Under the pieces are notes generated by a model. It ran no database searches and had not been told where the DNA came from. It worked only from the letters and a program-made list of their open reading frames with translations. Shown here piece after piece: positions 34,638-42,505 of a stretch of DNA of 45,570 nt. The position numbers and the translations under genes were made by a program. Positions within the stretch are counted from its first letter, which is position 1. Every line of letters begins with the position of its first letter. Source of the DNA: Hyphomicrobiales bacterium (GTDB taxonomy: Bacteria; Pseudomonadota; Alphaproteobacteria; Rhizobiales; Rhizobiaceae); contig UCKU01000010.1 in NCBI GenBank assembly GCA_900473185.1, positions 127,050 to 172,619 on the forward strand, read 5' to 3'.

Positions 34638-35212
34638 ACGTTCCTTTCGCGGCCCGCATGGGCCGCCATATGATCCCGCAGCCCGCGTCGCGCGCGGACG
34701 AGCAACTGTTCGGTCGAACCGACACTGGTCTCCATGACCTCGGCAATGGCCGGGACGTCAAGGTCCGCCACCACCTTCAGCAGCAGTGCCATGCGCTGAC
34801 GCTGGGGGAGGACGGCGATGCCACCGCGCACGATCGACAGTTCCTGCCGGTTCGAGACCCTCGTCTCGGCATCGGGCGCTTCCGATGCCGGGTCGCTCTC
34901 GAGCTCGTCAAGGCCGATGAAATTGCGCAGGAATCGCCGGCGGCGCTGGTCGATGCACCGATTGGCCGTGATCTTGTAAAGCCAGGTCGAGACGCGCGCC
35001 TTCTGCGGATCGAAGCGGCCGGCGTTTTTCCAGACGGTTACGAACACGTCCTGCACCACGTCGTCCGCATCGCTGGGATTGCCGAGATAGCGCGCGGCGA
35101 AGATCCGCAGGCCGCGGCCGTAACGTGCAATCAGCTGGGCAAGCGCGCCCTGACTGCCCGCCGCAATACGCGTCAGCAGGTCGTCATCTTCGCGCTGCCT
35201 CGGTTTTTCCAC
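34634..35212 (-). CDS. ECF-type RNA polymerase sigma factor
   Basis: A sigma-70 family ECF factor of about 192 residues. Region 2 is clear (ARYLGNPSDADDVVQDVFVTVW, then STWLYKITANRCIDQRRRR), as is region 4 (LPQRQRMALLLKVVADLDVPAIAE with the helix STEQLLVRARRGLRDHM). A GTG at 35212 leaves a 19-base gap to the upstream gene and starts just before the conserved part. A longer frame from GTG 35272 would overlap that gene by 41 bases and is less likely. It probably drives its own operon and the neighbouring secreted-protein genes; I could not identify its promoter motif. Confidence 0.92.
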   Translation of the reverse strand: MEKPRQREDDDLLTRIAAGSQGALAQLIARYGRGLRIFAARYLGNPSDADDVVQDVFVTVWKNAGRFDPQKARVSTWLYKITANRCIDQRRRRFLRNFIGLDELESDPASEAPDAETRVSNRQELSIVRGGIAVLPQRQRMALLLKVVADLDVPAIAEVMETSVGSTEQLLVRARRGLRDHMAAHAGRERNV

Positions 35213-35231
35213 GACGATATGGCTCTTAATA

Positions 35232-35618
35232 TCAGCGGCGAAAGCGGCGAAACCCAACGTAACGATTGCCACCCGGGCCGGTAAAGCTGCCGACCGAACG
35301 CGTGCTGTACGGCCCGTGCGCCGATAGCCGTTGGCCCGAGAAGGTCTTACTGTTTGCGGTTACACCGGAATAGCTCCTCGAGCAGCGTGTCACAACGCCT
35401 GCCCCGCAGCTGGAGCTGGACGTGTAGTTGCCGCCGTTGGCGCCGGTGCGCGTGGTCGTTCCCGAATAGACCCCGTTGCCGTCATTGGACACGCTCCGAC
35501 TGATCTGGCCGCCGCGCGGGGTCGTCCGTGTCCATTCCTCGGCGGCGGCCGGACCGGCGGCTGAAACGGCTACAAGCGCCGCGAGCGAGAGAAGGGAAAA
35601 TTTGAAAGAGGTCAACAT
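35232..35618 (-). CDS. small secreted Ser/Gly/Thr-rich protein
   Basis: A 128-residue protein with a Sec signal peptide (cleavage near AAGPAAAEEW). The mature part is low-complexity, rich in Ser, Gly, Thr and Asn, with repeats such as GGQISRSVSNDGNGVYSG then TTTRTGANGGNYTSS, and a basic end (FRRFRR). Two cysteines (in SSCGAGVVTRCS) may form a disulfide. It has an AAGGAA site. No function can be assigned. It lies between an EF-hand gene and the sigma factor and may be part of their transcript. Confidence 0.75.
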   Translation of the reverse strand: MLTSFKFSLLSLAALVAVSAAGPAAAEEWTRTTPRGGQISRSVSNDGNGVYSGTTTRTGANGGNYTSSSSCGAGVVTRCSRSYSGVTANSKTFSGQRLSAHGPYSTRSVGSFTGPGGNRYVGFRRFRR

Positions 35619-35650
35619 CTCTTGAATTCCTTCGTTTAATGTCGGCGGGT

Positions 35651-36085
35651 TCAGCTGTGGCGATCCGCGAAGACGTTGTGGATGTAGGCGGCCTCGGCGG
35701 GAGAGATCTTGCCGTCGTCGTTGCGGTCGGTGAGATCGAAGAGGGACGTGTCCTCGCCGAACTCGCCGGCCGAGACCTTGCCGTCGCCATTAGTGTCCAG
35801 GCGCCGCATCCTATTGCCGAGCCTTGCTTCGGCTGCCTCCGCCCGCGCCATGATGGCATCGCGCGCGCCCTCGATTTCGTCCCTGTCGATTGCGCCGTCG
35901 CCATTGCGGTCGAGCCTGGAAAGCAGGCGTTGACGGACAGCAAGGGCCTCATCCTTTGAGATCACGCCGTCGTCGTTGGTATCGGCCTTGCGGAAGACGC
36001 GGTCGCCGGTCGCGTCCTGCGCATGGGCGGCGGAGAACGAGGCAAGCGCCGTGAGCAGCACCGCAACGATGGTCGAAGTCTTCAT
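35651..36085 (-). CDS. secreted EF-hand calcium-binding protein
   Basis: A 144-residue exported protein with a signal peptide (cleavage near AAHA/Q, residue 22) and four canonical EF-hand loops: DTNDDGVISKDE, DRNGDGAIDRDE, DTNGDGKVSAGE and DRNDDGKISPAE. All loops carry the Asp at position 1, Gly at 6 and Glu at 12 that bind Ca2+, so four sites are likely functional. It diverges from another EF-hand gene across 231 bases. Roles proposed for such rhizobial proteins in Ca2+ buffering or envelope stress are not established. Confidence 0.9.
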   Translation of the reverse strand: MKTSTIVAVLLTALASFSAAHAQDATGDRVFRKADTNDDGVISKDEALAVRQRLLSRLDRNGDGAIDRDEIEGARDAIMARAEAAEARLGNRMRRLDTNGDGKVSAGEFGEDTSLFDLTDRNDDGKISPAEAAYIHNVFADRHS

Positions 36086-36316
36086 GATAACGATCCTTTC
36101 GTATCGATTCGGCCGCGCTGTTGGCGACCTTATCTGCCGATACGTTGTCCCGTCCTTCCTCCTACGCCGTCACGGAAAAGAATCTCGCCTGCGGGTTCGG
36201 CGCGGTCGGCTTCGATGTCGGTCAAGGTTTGGCAGCCTGCGTAGGAGCCGGACCGTCGCTGCGTAGACGCCTGCAGAAGGATAGCCCGCGGTGGGCCATC
36301 TGTTTTTGGAACGGAG

Positions 36317-36748
36317 ATGAAAATGAAACGAACGATCGCAATCCTTGGATCAGTGCTGCTTGCGAGCTGCAGCGCTATGGCCTCCGAGCGGGAGCGCGCG
36401 GGGGACATGTTTCGCGCGTTGGACACGAACGGCGACAGGAAGCTCGAATTCAGCGAGATCGAAGCGGGCAGAGCGAAACTATTTGTTCGGCTGGATGCCA
36501 ATCGTAACGGCGTTCTCGATCCGCAGGAGATCCAGGCGGCGGTCGACCACGCAAAATCCGCAAGGGTTGGCAGCGCCGGTGCGCAGCTCGCCGACCTGCA
36601 GCAGCGTAAGGCCATGATGGACAGGAATGGCGATGGCAAGATTTCGCGCGAGGAGTTCGCAAACTTCATTCCCGACCGGCTGGTCAAGGCGGATGTCGAC
36701 GGCGATCAGGCACTGTCACTCGGGGAATTGCGGTCGCTGCGCCGGTGA
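36317..36748 (+). CDS. EF-hand lipoprotein
   Basis: A 143-residue predicted lipoprotein with lipobox LLASC (Cys18). It has EF-hand-like loops DTNGDRKLEFSE, DANRNGVLDPQE, DRNGDGKISREE and DVDGDQALSLGE; the first and last deviate at the central Gly or side ligands, so two to three Ca2+ sites are likely functional. The start lies after GGAACGGAGATGAAA. It faces the other EF-hand gene and is followed after 34 bases by a BA14K-family gene. Confidence 0.88.
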   Translation: MKMKRTIAILGSVLLASCSAMASERERAGDMFRALDTNGDRKLEFSEIEAGRAKLFVRLDANRNGVLDPQEIQAAVDHAKSARVGSAGAQLADLQQRKAMMDRNGDGKISREEFANFIPDRLVKADVDGDQALSLGELRSLRR

Positions 36749-36782
36749 CACGCGCATTTCGTATTTTGACAGGACCAAGACC

Positions 36783-37211
36783 ATGATGAAAATTTCAACG
36801 ACGATCGGAGCGGGCCTTCTGACGCTCGCGACCACGATACAGCCGGCCGAGGCGATCCCGATGCAGCCGATCTCCGGTGCCTTGATCAGCACGGACAATG
36901 TGACGGCGGTTTACTTCCGCCGCGGTTTCTATGCGGCGGGCGGCTTCTACTACTACAACGGATACAGAGGCGTCTTCGGCTTTCGGCCGGGCTATCGCTA
37001 CTATAACGGCTACTGGTTTCCGGCGACCGCCTTCGCCGCCGGCGTGGCGGCGGGAGCGATCGCAACAAGTCCGCCTCCGTCGGAGCGCGCGCGTCTCGCC
37101 GCGGCGCATGTGCAATGGTGCTATGACCATTATGTATCCTATCGCGAATGGGACAACAGCTACCAGCCCTATGTTGGACCTCGTAGGACGTGCCTGTCTC
37201 CTTATGATTGA
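36783..37211 (+). CDS. BA14K-family protein
   Basis: A 142-residue exported protein with an N-terminal signal (to about the Ala in QPAEA) and a Tyr/Gly-rich middle (FYYYNGYRGVFGFRPGYRYY). The C-terminus HVQWCYDHYVSYREWDN followed by YQPYVGPRRTC is the diagnostic BA14K motif, with two Cys probably forming a disulfide. The Brucella founder protein is a lectin-like immunogen; in rhizobia the function is unknown. A hydrophobic Ala/Gly-rich segment before the motif may be membrane-associated. ATG codons at 36783 and 36786 are both possible. Confidence 0.88.
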   Translation: MMKISTTIGAGLLTLATTIQPAEAIPMQPISGALISTDNVTAVYFRRGFYAAGGFYYYNGYRGVFGFRPGYRYYNGYWFPATAFAAGVAAGAIATSPPPSERARLAAAHVQWCYDHYVSYREWDNSYQPYVGPRRTCLSPYD

Positions 37212-37312
37212 CAACGGATGCCGTCATTAGTCATTACGGTCGAGGGACTGAGAGTTCTTTGAGGCTTCGCCTTTGGCCGCCCGAGCGAGCTACAGCGACG
37301 GCAATGCGTCTC

Positions 37313-37341
37313 CTTGATCAACTTTGGAGCTGTGTTTTAAC
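37313..37341 (+). promoter_or_regulatory. promoter of sRNA candidate
   Basis: CTTGAT (37313-37318) matches the rhizobial -35 consensus CTTGAC at five of six bases. After a 17-base spacer comes TTTAAC (37336-37341), a plausible -10 element. The start of transcription would be near 37348. Confidence 0.5.
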
Positions 37342-37347
37342 GAACCA

Positions 37348-37446
37348 TTAACCATGCGAAAAGTACTCTCAAGCTGGCCGCCGCATTCTCCTCCCATGCT
37401 GTGCGGCTTAGACATTGGCCCGAGCCTCGTTGCTCGGGCCTTTTTT
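37348..37446 (+). ncRNA. small RNA candidate with CUCCUCCC loop
   Basis: A predicted RNA of about 100 nt in a 323-base gap. A hairpin at 37380-37407 (GCCGCA / TGCGGC, or the inner GCAT / ATGC) exposes CTCCTCCC (37388-37395), an anti-Shine-Dalgarno sequence characteristic of rhizobial trans-acting sRNAs of the alpha-r14 and AbcR kinds. It ends in a strong intrinsic terminator: stem GGCCCGAGC / GCTCGGGCC (37417-37440), then six T (37441-37446). A promoter-like sequence lies just upstream. Such RNAs repress translation of transporter and catabolic mRNAs by pairing to their ribosome sites. The upstream BA14K gene could also use this terminator, but it ends 206 bases earlier. Confidence 0.6.
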
Positions 37447-37534
37447 CGTGCGCCAAGACGCATTGCGTGAGTGGATCCTGTCGATGACGCCACGAATGGC
37501 GGAACGCATAAGCGAACAGATGTAATACCCCTTG

Positions 37535-38530
37535 CTAAAGCGCCAGTTCGGTTCTCAGCATCTCGAGCCGCTCCATGGCGATGACGCCGTCATGGATGCT
37601 GGGCGCTGCGGTCGTGGCGCCTCCAAGGGCGGGAACGACATCCGACAGCAGCGAATAATAACCCTTCGGATCCTCGTTGGCTGCGGCGGTGAAGTTCGGT
37701 TTCCAGGTCAGGCTGTCGATCGCGTCCGTGAGAGTGGCTGCGGGGTCGTCGACCTTGAATGGCGGGTTGCGGTTCCATCTGATGTCGATGACGTTATCGA
37801 CTTCGATGCGCTGATGGTCACCCATGATCTCGATGCGTTCCACCGGCGCCCCACGCGACTGGATCGTGCCCATGACAATCGTGCCGATCGCGCCGCATTG
37901 GAAATCGAAGTTGATGTGGAAGAGCACCTTGCCCGGCTCCTTCTCTACTTTTCGTGCGGTCAGTTTCGTCACCGGCGAAACGAGGAAGGAGACGAGGTCC
38001 ATGTAATGGACGCAATGGTGCAGGAAGAAGCCGGTATAATCGACATTGCCGACGAAATAGCCGGGCGCCGTCATATAATAACCGGTCAGACCGAGCACAT
38101 CGCCGAAGCGGCCCGAGCGGACGATATTGGCGGCAATCTTGTTGCCGGCCGAATAGCGTTTCATGAAGCCGAGAAGAAGTGGCTTGCCTGATTTTTCCGA
38201 GGCAGCCTGCAATTCGCGGGCGCCGGCGGCGCTGCCGGATGGCGGCTTTTCCATGAAGACGGGAAGGCCGTGTTCGAGTGCCGCCTTGCCAAAGGCCAGA
38301 TGTTGATCCGGACCGACGGCCATGCCGACGGCATCGATGCCAGGCGTCTTGATCAGCTCGTTCGCATCCGTGGTCAGGGTCGAAACGCCGAACTGTCGGC
38401 CGGCGGAGGCGAGACGCTTCGCGTCGATATCGCAAAGCGCCACCAGCTCGACGTCGTGACGGACGAGTTGCGGGAGAAGCATCTGGGTGGCGTGGATGCC
38501 GCACCCGATCCAACCAATCTTCAATGTCAT
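37535..38530 (-). CDS. Gfo/Idh/MocA-family oxidoreductase
   Basis: A 331-residue NAD(P)-dependent dehydrogenase with the Rossmann motif GWIGCGIHATQ at the start, the EKP motif in PVFMEKPPSG (about residue 95), and the active-site region FFLHHCVHYMDLVS. These enzymes oxidise sugars or inositols at a hydroxyl. The ATG at 38530 overlaps the epimerase stop (ATGA); a longer in-frame reading runs into that gene and is rejected. It is the last gene of the sugar operon. Combined with the epimerase it suggests an oxidise-epimerise route for a sugar or cyclitol. Confidence 0.92.
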   Translation of the reverse strand: MTLKIGWIGCGIHATQMLLPQLVRHDVELVALCDIDAKRLASAGRQFGVSTLTTDANELIKTPGIDAVGMAVGPDQHLAFGKAALEHGLPVFMEKPPSGSAAGARELQAASEKSGKPLLLGFMKRYSAGNKIAANIVRSGRFGDVLGLTGYYMTAPGYFVGNVDYTGFFLHHCVHYMDLVSFLVSPVTKLTARKVEKEPGKVLFHINFDFQCGAIGTIVMGTIQSRGAPVERIEIMGDHQRIEVDNVIDIRWNRNPPFKVDDPAATLTDAIDSLTWKPNFTAAANEDPKGYYSLLSDVVPALGGATTAAPSIHDGVIAMERLEMLRTELAL

Positions 38531-39408
38531 CGGCGATATTCCGTCAGTGTGATGTGGGACTTGATAAAGGCGGCGCTGGCGGCGAGCCGCTCGCTTTCGT
38601 CTTCGTGCGGCGCGCGCCACTGGGCGAAAGGAACGCCGAAGCGGTCGTCGTTGCGGCGGAACGGCTCCAGCGAAACCGGCCCGCTGTAACTGATCTCGTG
38701 CAGTGCCCGAAAGACCTCGACCCAATCCGTCGAGCCCGTTCCGGGAAAGCCACGGTGATTTTCATTCGCCTGGAAATGCACCACGCGCTTGCCTCCAAGC
38801 CGGATCGCTTCGGCGATCGAGGCCTCTTCCATATGCATATGGAATGTATCGAGCATCAGCTGGACGGCCGGATGATCGACAGCGTCAAGCAGCTCGATTG
38901 CCTGCTGCGTCGTGCAAAGCACATCGCTTTCGAAGCGGTTGAGCGGCTCGACGGCCAGCACGATTCCGGCTCTCTGGGCATGGCCGCCGACCTCTTTCAA
39001 GGCGTTGACGCAGCGTTCCTTGCGCGCAACGCGTTCATCTTCGGCGACAGGCTGGGGCGGCCGGCCGGCAAAGACCAGCGGGTTGCCGGTCAACGGGCCG
39101 CCGACGATCTTGGCGCCGAGGGCCGCGGCGCAATCGGCCGCGTATTTCAGATAGTCTATTCCGGCGCGATAGGCTTCCGGCTCGCCCGAGGAAAGATTAC
39201 GCTGGAGATTGACGCGCGCCGCCAGCACGATGGCGAGGCCAGCATCGTCGAGCGCCTTTCGCGTTTCCGCCAGGTCGAGTTCGCCCGGCTCCGGAACTAG
39301 CAGCTCGACGAAATCATAGCCAAGGTCGCGCATACGGCGAAACAGTGGGAAGTGCTCGGCCGTGAAGGGCCTTGCATATTGCATCGATATCAACCCGACG
39401 GGGTTCAT
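38527..39408 (-). CDS. sugar isomerase/epimerase, D-tagatose 3-epimerase-like (TIM barrel)
   Basis: A 293-residue protein of the xylose-isomerase-like TIM-barrel family. The metal ligands match ketose 3-epimerases: Glu154 in LAVEPLNRFE, Asp187 in LMLDTFHMHMEE, His211 in VVHFQANENHRG and Glu248 in VSLEPF. HRGFPGTGSTDW (218-229) is the substrate loop of the same group. It would epimerise or isomerise a ketose or keto-inositol in the cytosol. It overlaps the dehydrogenase by 4 bases and follows the permease after 21 bases. Confidence 0.88.
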   Translation of the reverse strand: MNPVGLISMQYARPFTAEHFPLFRRMRDLGYDFVELLVPEPGELDLAETRKALDDAGLAIVLAARVNLQRNLSSGEPEAYRAGIDYLKYAADCAAALGAKIVGGPLTGNPLVFAGRPPQPVAEDERVARKERCVNALKEVGGHAQRAGIVLAVEPLNRFESDVLCTTQQAIELLDAVDHPAVQLMLDTFHMHMEEASIAEAIRLGGKRVVHFQANENHRGFPGTGSTDWVEVFRALHEISYSGPVSLEPFRRNDDRFGVPFAQWRAPHEDESERLAASAAFIKSHITLTEYRR

Positions 39409-39429
39409 GATTATCCTCTTTCTGTGACA

Positions 39430-40263
39430 TCAGCCCTTCACCGCGCCCTGGGTGAGGCCGCCGATCAGCCGGCGTTGGACGAGAAGGAAAAGTGCGGTAG
39501 CCGGCAGAGCCCCGACGACGGCACCGGCGGCAAGCAGTCCCCATTCGATCTGGTATTCGCCGATGAGCGTCTGGATCGCGACGGTGACAGGACGGACATT
39601 TCGTCCACCCAGTGTCAGCGCATAGAGATATTCGTTCCAGGCGGTGATGAAGATATAGATGCCGGTCGAGACGATACCCGGCATGGTGAGTGGCAGGACG
39701 ACGCGCCAGAGCGCCGCCAACCGCGAGCAGCCATCCATCATCGCCGCCTCGTCGAGGCTTTTCGGGATGGCCGAAATATAGCTTGTCAGCATCCAGACCG
39801 CGAAGGGAATGGCGACGGTGGAATTGGCGAGGATCAGCCCGATATGCGTATCGAGGATGCCGGCTTTGCGCATCATCACAAACAGCGGCAGGATGAGCAG
39901 CACGACCGGAAACATGTTGATCAGCAGGAATTGCAGCATCAGCAGCTTGCGGCCAATGAAGCGGAAGCGCGAAAAGGCGTAGGCCGCCGTCACCGAGACG
40001 ATCAGGCCGACCACGACCGTGCCGACGGCGATGACGAAGCTGTCGAGCATATTGCCGAGGAAGGACGTCTGGGCAAACAGCCTGGTATAATTGTCGAGGC
40101 TCCAGCCGGCCGGCGTCAATGAGACGCCGGTAGCGCTAAGTACGGCCGTCGGCGTTAACGAGGTCAGGATCATCCAAACGAAAGGCGCCATGGCGATCAT
40201 GAGGATGATCAAGACCGGCAGGTCCGTGGTGAGCATACGGCGAAGCGTGTTTTGCTTTTTCAT
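39430..40263 (-). CDS. sugar ABC transporter permease (MalG type)
   Basis: A 277-residue membrane protein of the CUT1 class with about six helices. The cytoplasmic coupling loop lies in [27 protein letters not shown]-terminal [24 protein letters not shown] is the first helix. It overlaps the partner permease by 4 bases and forms a heterodimeric channel with it. The C-terminus ends in [17 protein letters not shown], the usual end for MalG-like proteins. Confidence 0.94.
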   Translation of the reverse strand: MKKQNTLRRMLTTDLPVLIILMIAMAPFVWMILTSLTPTAVLSATGVSLTPAGWSLDNYTRLFAQTSFLGNMLDSFVIAVGTVVVGLIVSVTAAYAFSRFRFIGRKLLMLQFLLINMFPVVLLILPLFVMMRKAGILDTHIGLILANSTVAIPFAVWMLTSYISAIPKSLDEAAMMDGCSRLAALWRVVLPLTMPGIVSTGIYIFITAWNEYLYALTLGGRNVRPVTVAIQTLIGEYQIEWGLLAAGAVVGALPATALFLLVQRRLIGGLTQGAVKG

Positions 40264-41183
40264 CTTTCGACCTCCCGCATCGTTCGGGCGAGATAGAAGG
40301 CTACGACCACGCCGAGCAGAATGGTGAAGGTGACCGCGATCGTCGTGCCATAGCCGAAATCAACATTCTGCCGCGCCCGCACGAAGGCGTAGAGCGGCAG
40401 CGTATGGGTCGAATAGCCAGGGCCGCCGCCTGTCATGACGAAAATCACGTCCATCGAATTCGCAACCCAGATGACCCGCAGCAGGCCGGCGGTTGCCAGC
40501 ACCGGCGCGATGCCGGGCAGGGTGATGTGCACAAACTGGCGCCACGTGGATGCGCCATCGATCGACGCCGCCTCATATTGGCTGCGCGGAATGCCCTGCA
40601 GGCCAGCGAGGATCATGACGGCGAAGAAGGGAAAACCCTGCCAGGTGAGCGTGGCGATGATGGAATAGAGCGCATAGTTGGGATCGGCAAGCCAGGGTAT
40701 GGCGCTGTGGACGATCGAGAGATACAGCAGGATGTCGTTGAGCACACCGGTCGTCGGATCATAGATCCAGCGCCACATTAGCGCGATGACGACGCTCGGC
40801 AGCGCCCAGGGAATGATGATCAACGCGCGGGCAAGGCCGCGCCAGGGGAATTCGCGCTGAAGAAGCAGCGCGGTCACGAGGCCGAGCAACATCTGCAGTG
40901 GCACGGTCAGCCCGATCCAGATGATCGTGTTCCAGAGGGCTGTCCAGAAGACCGGGTCGTGAAGGAGCTTGATGTAATTGCCGAAGCCGACGAATTTCGT
41001 GGCGTTGGGCTTCCAGAGCACCAGGTCGTAGAAGCTGGTGACGACGGCTTGAACCATCGGAAAGAAAACGATGACCAGCGTCACGATCAGAGAGGGCGCA
41101 AGCAGCAGATAGGGCAGGAGCCGGCCGTTCAGCAGCTTTGGCTTTGCCATGCTGTGGCCTGGGCTGAGCGTGCTGACGGACAT
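40260..41183 (-). CDS. sugar ABC transporter permease (MalF/UgpA type)
   Basis: A 307-residue CUT1 permease. The N-terminal helix is LLAPSLIVTLVIVFFPMVQAVVTSF; the coupling loop is IPRSQYEAASIDGASTWRQFVHITLP; the late FVMTGGGPGYSTHTLPLYAF block is typical of MalF/UgpA proteins. It follows the binding-protein gene after 100 bases that contain a hairpin. Two start codons are possible (41183 or the Met 12 codons in). Confidence 0.94.
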   Translation of the reverse strand: MSVSTLSPGHSMAKPKLLNGRLLPYLLLAPSLIVTLVIVFFPMVQAVVTSFYDLVLWKPNATKFVGFGNYIKLLHDPVFWTALWNTIIWIGLTVPLQMLLGLVTALLLQREFPWRGLARALIIIPWALPSVVIALMWRWIYDPTTGVLNDILLYLSIVHSAIPWLADPNYALYSIIATLTWQGFPFFAVMILAGLQGIPRSQYEAASIDGASTWRQFVHITLPGIAPVLATAGLLRVIWVANSMDVIFVMTGGGPGYSTHTLPLYAFVRARQNVDFGYGTTIAVTFTILLGVVVAFYLARTMREVER

Positions 41184-41222
41184 GGATGACTTCCTGAGCT
41201 GTAATCACATTTTACGAGTGAG

Positions 41223-41249
41223 CGTTCGCGCCGCACGCGGGCGCGAACG
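41223..41249 (-). terminator. hairpin between binding-protein and permease genes
   Basis: A perfect 10-bp stem (CGTTCGCGCC / GGCGCGAACG) with a 7-base loop lies 35 bases after the binding-protein stop on the minus strand. No T-run follows. As in the apiose operon (2420-2453), it likely favours binding-protein expression over the permeases. Confidence 0.6.
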
Positions 41250-41283
41250 GTTTGGCTTAGAGATCCGCGATGGATCGCCGGCT

Positions 41284-42486
41284 TTACTGGGCGAAAAGCC
41301 CTTCCAGCTGCTGCATCATCTCAGCCGAGGTGATCTGGCCGGTCAACGCCTGCTGCATGGCGGTCTGCCACGCCGTGTTCACAAATTCCGAGGTCGCGGT
41401 GTTCTGCGGCAGCACGTGCGCGAAGGGCAGAGACTGGACCGTCGCATCGACGAAACGGCGCTCATGCAGCGTCCAATGCGCCGAACCGCTCTTCGTGACG
41501 GTCATCTGGCCGGTCGCCTTGTTAAACTGGACGTTGTTGTCGCCTTCCGCAAGGAAAGAGATCCACTTCCAGGCAGCGTCCTTGACTTGCGATGCCGAGA
41601 AGATCGCGAGTGATTCATCGCCGTAGGAGGTCCATTGACCGCCACCGCATTTCGGCACTGGAACGGCCGAGACCTTGTCGCCGAGCGCCTTGACGAGATC
41701 GTTCGAGGAGCCGATGTGGTGGATCGTCATTGCCGTCTTGCCGGCCTTGAAGGCGGCAATGATCTCCTGGAAGCCGTCATTCGGTGCCGAAGGCGGAATA
41801 ACCTTATCCTTCTGGAAGAGATCAACCAGCCATTGGTTGGCGGCGACCGCTTCGGGCTTGGTAAGGCCACCGGGCTTCAACTCAGCGCCCTGCGACAGCA
41901 CGAAGGCGCCCCACTGGTCCCAGCCGCCCTTGCCGCCGCGCAGGCCGAAGCCGTAAACGGCAGGCGCCTTGGTGAGCTTAATCGCAGCATCGCGGAACTC
42001 TTCGCAAGTCGTCGGCGGCTTAAGCCCAGCGGCCTCGAACAGATCCGTGCGATAGTAAAGATAAAGCACCACATATTGGATCGGTAGGTAATATTGCTTG
42101 CCATCGGGCCCCTTGTTGATCTCGAGCAGGTTGTCGAGCAGGTCAGCCTTGCCGGGCCAAGCGTCTATGCGATTGCCGATCGGCTCCAGCGCGCCCATTT
42201 CGGCAAGGCGCGGCTGGGCGAAGAGCTTCACCATCGCCGCATCAGGCGCGTTACCGCCGACGATCGAAGTATAGAGATTGTCGTAATAGCTGTTCCACGG
42301 CACGTTTTCGGCATCGATGGTGATGCCGGGATTGGCCTTTTCGAACTTCGCAACGAGATCGCCCATCGGATTTTCCGGATTATCGAAGTGATACCAGAAA
42401 TGCACCGTTTCGGCAGAGGCAGCGCTTGCCACCAAGCTTGACGCAAGCACGACGCCGAGAGCCAGACTCTTCAGAAATTTCTTCAT
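41284..42486 (-). CDS. sugar ABC transporter binding protein (family 1)
   Basis: A 400-residue periplasmic protein of the SBP_bac_1 class. The signal peptide ends near ASAASAETV (residue 25); the mature start VHFWYHFDNPENPMGDLVAKFEKANPGI is typical. GKAWISF-like AWKWISFLAEGDNN and the C-terminal helix MMQQLEGLFAQ fit the family. The ATG has a strong AGGAGGAGA site. It is the third gene of the operon after the GntR and esterase genes. The ligand is unknown; the esterase and epimerase next to it suggest a modified mono- or disaccharide. Confidence 0.94.
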   Translation of the reverse strand: MKKFLKSLALGVVLASSLVASAASAETVHFWYHFDNPENPMGDLVAKFEKANPGITIDAENVPWNSYYDNLYTSIVGGNAPDAAMVKLFAQPRLAEMGALEPIGNRIDAWPGKADLLDNLLEINKGPDGKQYYLPIQYVVLYLYYRTDLFEAAGLKPPTTCEEFRDAAIKLTKAPAVYGFGLRGGKGGWDQWGAFVLSQGAELKPGGLTKPEAVAANQWLVDLFQKDKVIPPSAPNDGFQEIIAAFKAGKTAMTIHHIGSSNDLVKALGDKVSAVPVPKCGGGQWTSYGDESLAIFSASQVKDAAWKWISFLAEGDNNVQFNKATGQMTVTKSGSAHWTLHERRFVDATVQSLPFAHVLPQNTATSEFVNTAWQTAMQQALTGQITSAEMMQQLEGLFAQ

Positions 42487-42505
42487 TCTCTCCTCCTCCT
42501 GACGG

